DNA from: Burkholderiaceae bacterium
GTDB taxonomy: Bacteria > Pseudomonadota > Gammaproteobacteria > Burkholderiales > Burkholderiaceae
NCBI GenBank assembly: GCA_947374315.1
Contig: CANCBK010000041.1
Span: 1-14,313, forward strand
Reading direction: 5' to 3'
DNA length: 14,313 bases
In this document: piece by piece, positions 14,170 through 14,313 of the stretch
Layout: each line of letters opens with the position of its first letter
Numbering within the stretch: position 1 is the stretch's first letter
Program-made: the position numbers and the translations under genes
The notes under the pieces: generated by a model
What the model saw: only the letters and a program-made list of their open reading frames with translations
Told to the model about the DNA's origin: nothing
Databases searched by the model: none

Positions 14170-14313
14170 TTAGTCCTTGGGTTTAAAGGTCAGCTTCACT
14201 TCTCTTTTAGGAATTTTTCCATTGTCATCTTTCGGCAGACTTTCTGCGCGAGTAAGTGCGAGTAGTACTGCGCGATCCCAGCTTGCATTGCCGCTGGAGG
14301 TCAGGATACTGGT
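14170..14313 (-). CDS. tolA: TolA C-terminal fragment (gene runs out of the window)
   Basis: On the - strand the last 144 nt of the window form an open frame of 47 codons plus TAA, ending 3 nt before the tolB ATG. The peptide includes SSGNASWDRAVLLALTRAES, then LPKDDNGKIP and REVKLTFKPKD. The WDxAVxxAlxrxxxLP pattern and the closing FKPKD match the TolA/TonB C-terminal domain, which binds TolB and Pal in the periplasm. Position directly upstream of tolB agrees with the usual tolQ-tolR-tolA-tolB-pal-cpoB order. The 5' part, including the membrane anchor and long helical domain, lies outside the window. Confidence 0.9.
   Translation of the reverse strand, partial: TSILTSSGNASWDRAVLLALTRAESLPKDDNGKIPKREVKLTFKPKD

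Noticed and set aside
1..14313. CRISPR arrays, insertion sequences, tRNA or rRNA genes, phage or defence systems
   Set aside because: No regularly spaced repeats, transposase-like proteins, terminal repeats, cloverleaf sequences or rRNA motifs were seen in reading through both strands.

Overview
The window reads like ordinary chromosome of a beta-proteobacterium, most likely Burkholderiaceae and probably Polynucleobacter or a close relative. That placement is inference from gene order, moderate base composition and protein character; no search was run. Genes are packed with short gaps, and no rRNA, tRNA, insertion sequence, CRISPR array or phage gene was seen. No stretch over 300 bases lacks a gene.

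Left part (1-3136, + strand): a small two-helix membrane protein cut by the window edge, a UDP-glucuronate decarboxylase (UDP-xylose synthase), a GT90/CAP10-family glycosyltransferase that is visibly more AT-rich, and the tRNA m7G46 methyltransferase TrmB, closed by a bidirectional hairpin terminator. The sugar-nucleotide enzyme and the glycosyltransferase suggest a surface-glycan step that may use UDP-xylose.

Middle part: a stand-alone succinate-semialdehyde dehydrogenase (- strand), then a - strand operon ribBA-like / ribH / nusB ending in a strong terminator. Divergent from it on the + strand lies a four-gene minor pilin cassette (PilV-, PilW-, PilX- and FimT/GspH-like), followed by ribD and ribE. 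The riboflavin genes thus sit in two divergent blocks on either side of the pilin cassette. RibBA, RibH, RibD and RibE cover the pathway except for a convincing GTP cyclohydrolase II: the C-terminal half of the RibBA-like protein has lost that family's zinc cysteines and catalytic motif, so a separate ribA is expected elsewhere.

Right part (- strand, 14313 to 10737): the Tol-Pal envelope operon, tolA (3' end only), tolB, pal and cpoB, with queC (queuosine precursor synthesis) at its downstream end. Joints are tight (3 nt between tolA and tolB, 1-nt overlap between pal and cpoB), except for a 121-nt tolB-pal spacer that holds a 12-bp inverted repeat and an overlapping, competing smaller one.

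The most interesting points are: two minor pilin ORFs that begin exactly where the mature protein should begin, with no prepilin leader; the UXS-GT90 pairing; the degenerate RibBA C-terminal domain; the competing hairpins before pal; and CCTCCT elements at similar places in both riboflavin leaders. No clearly undescribed multi-gene system was found.
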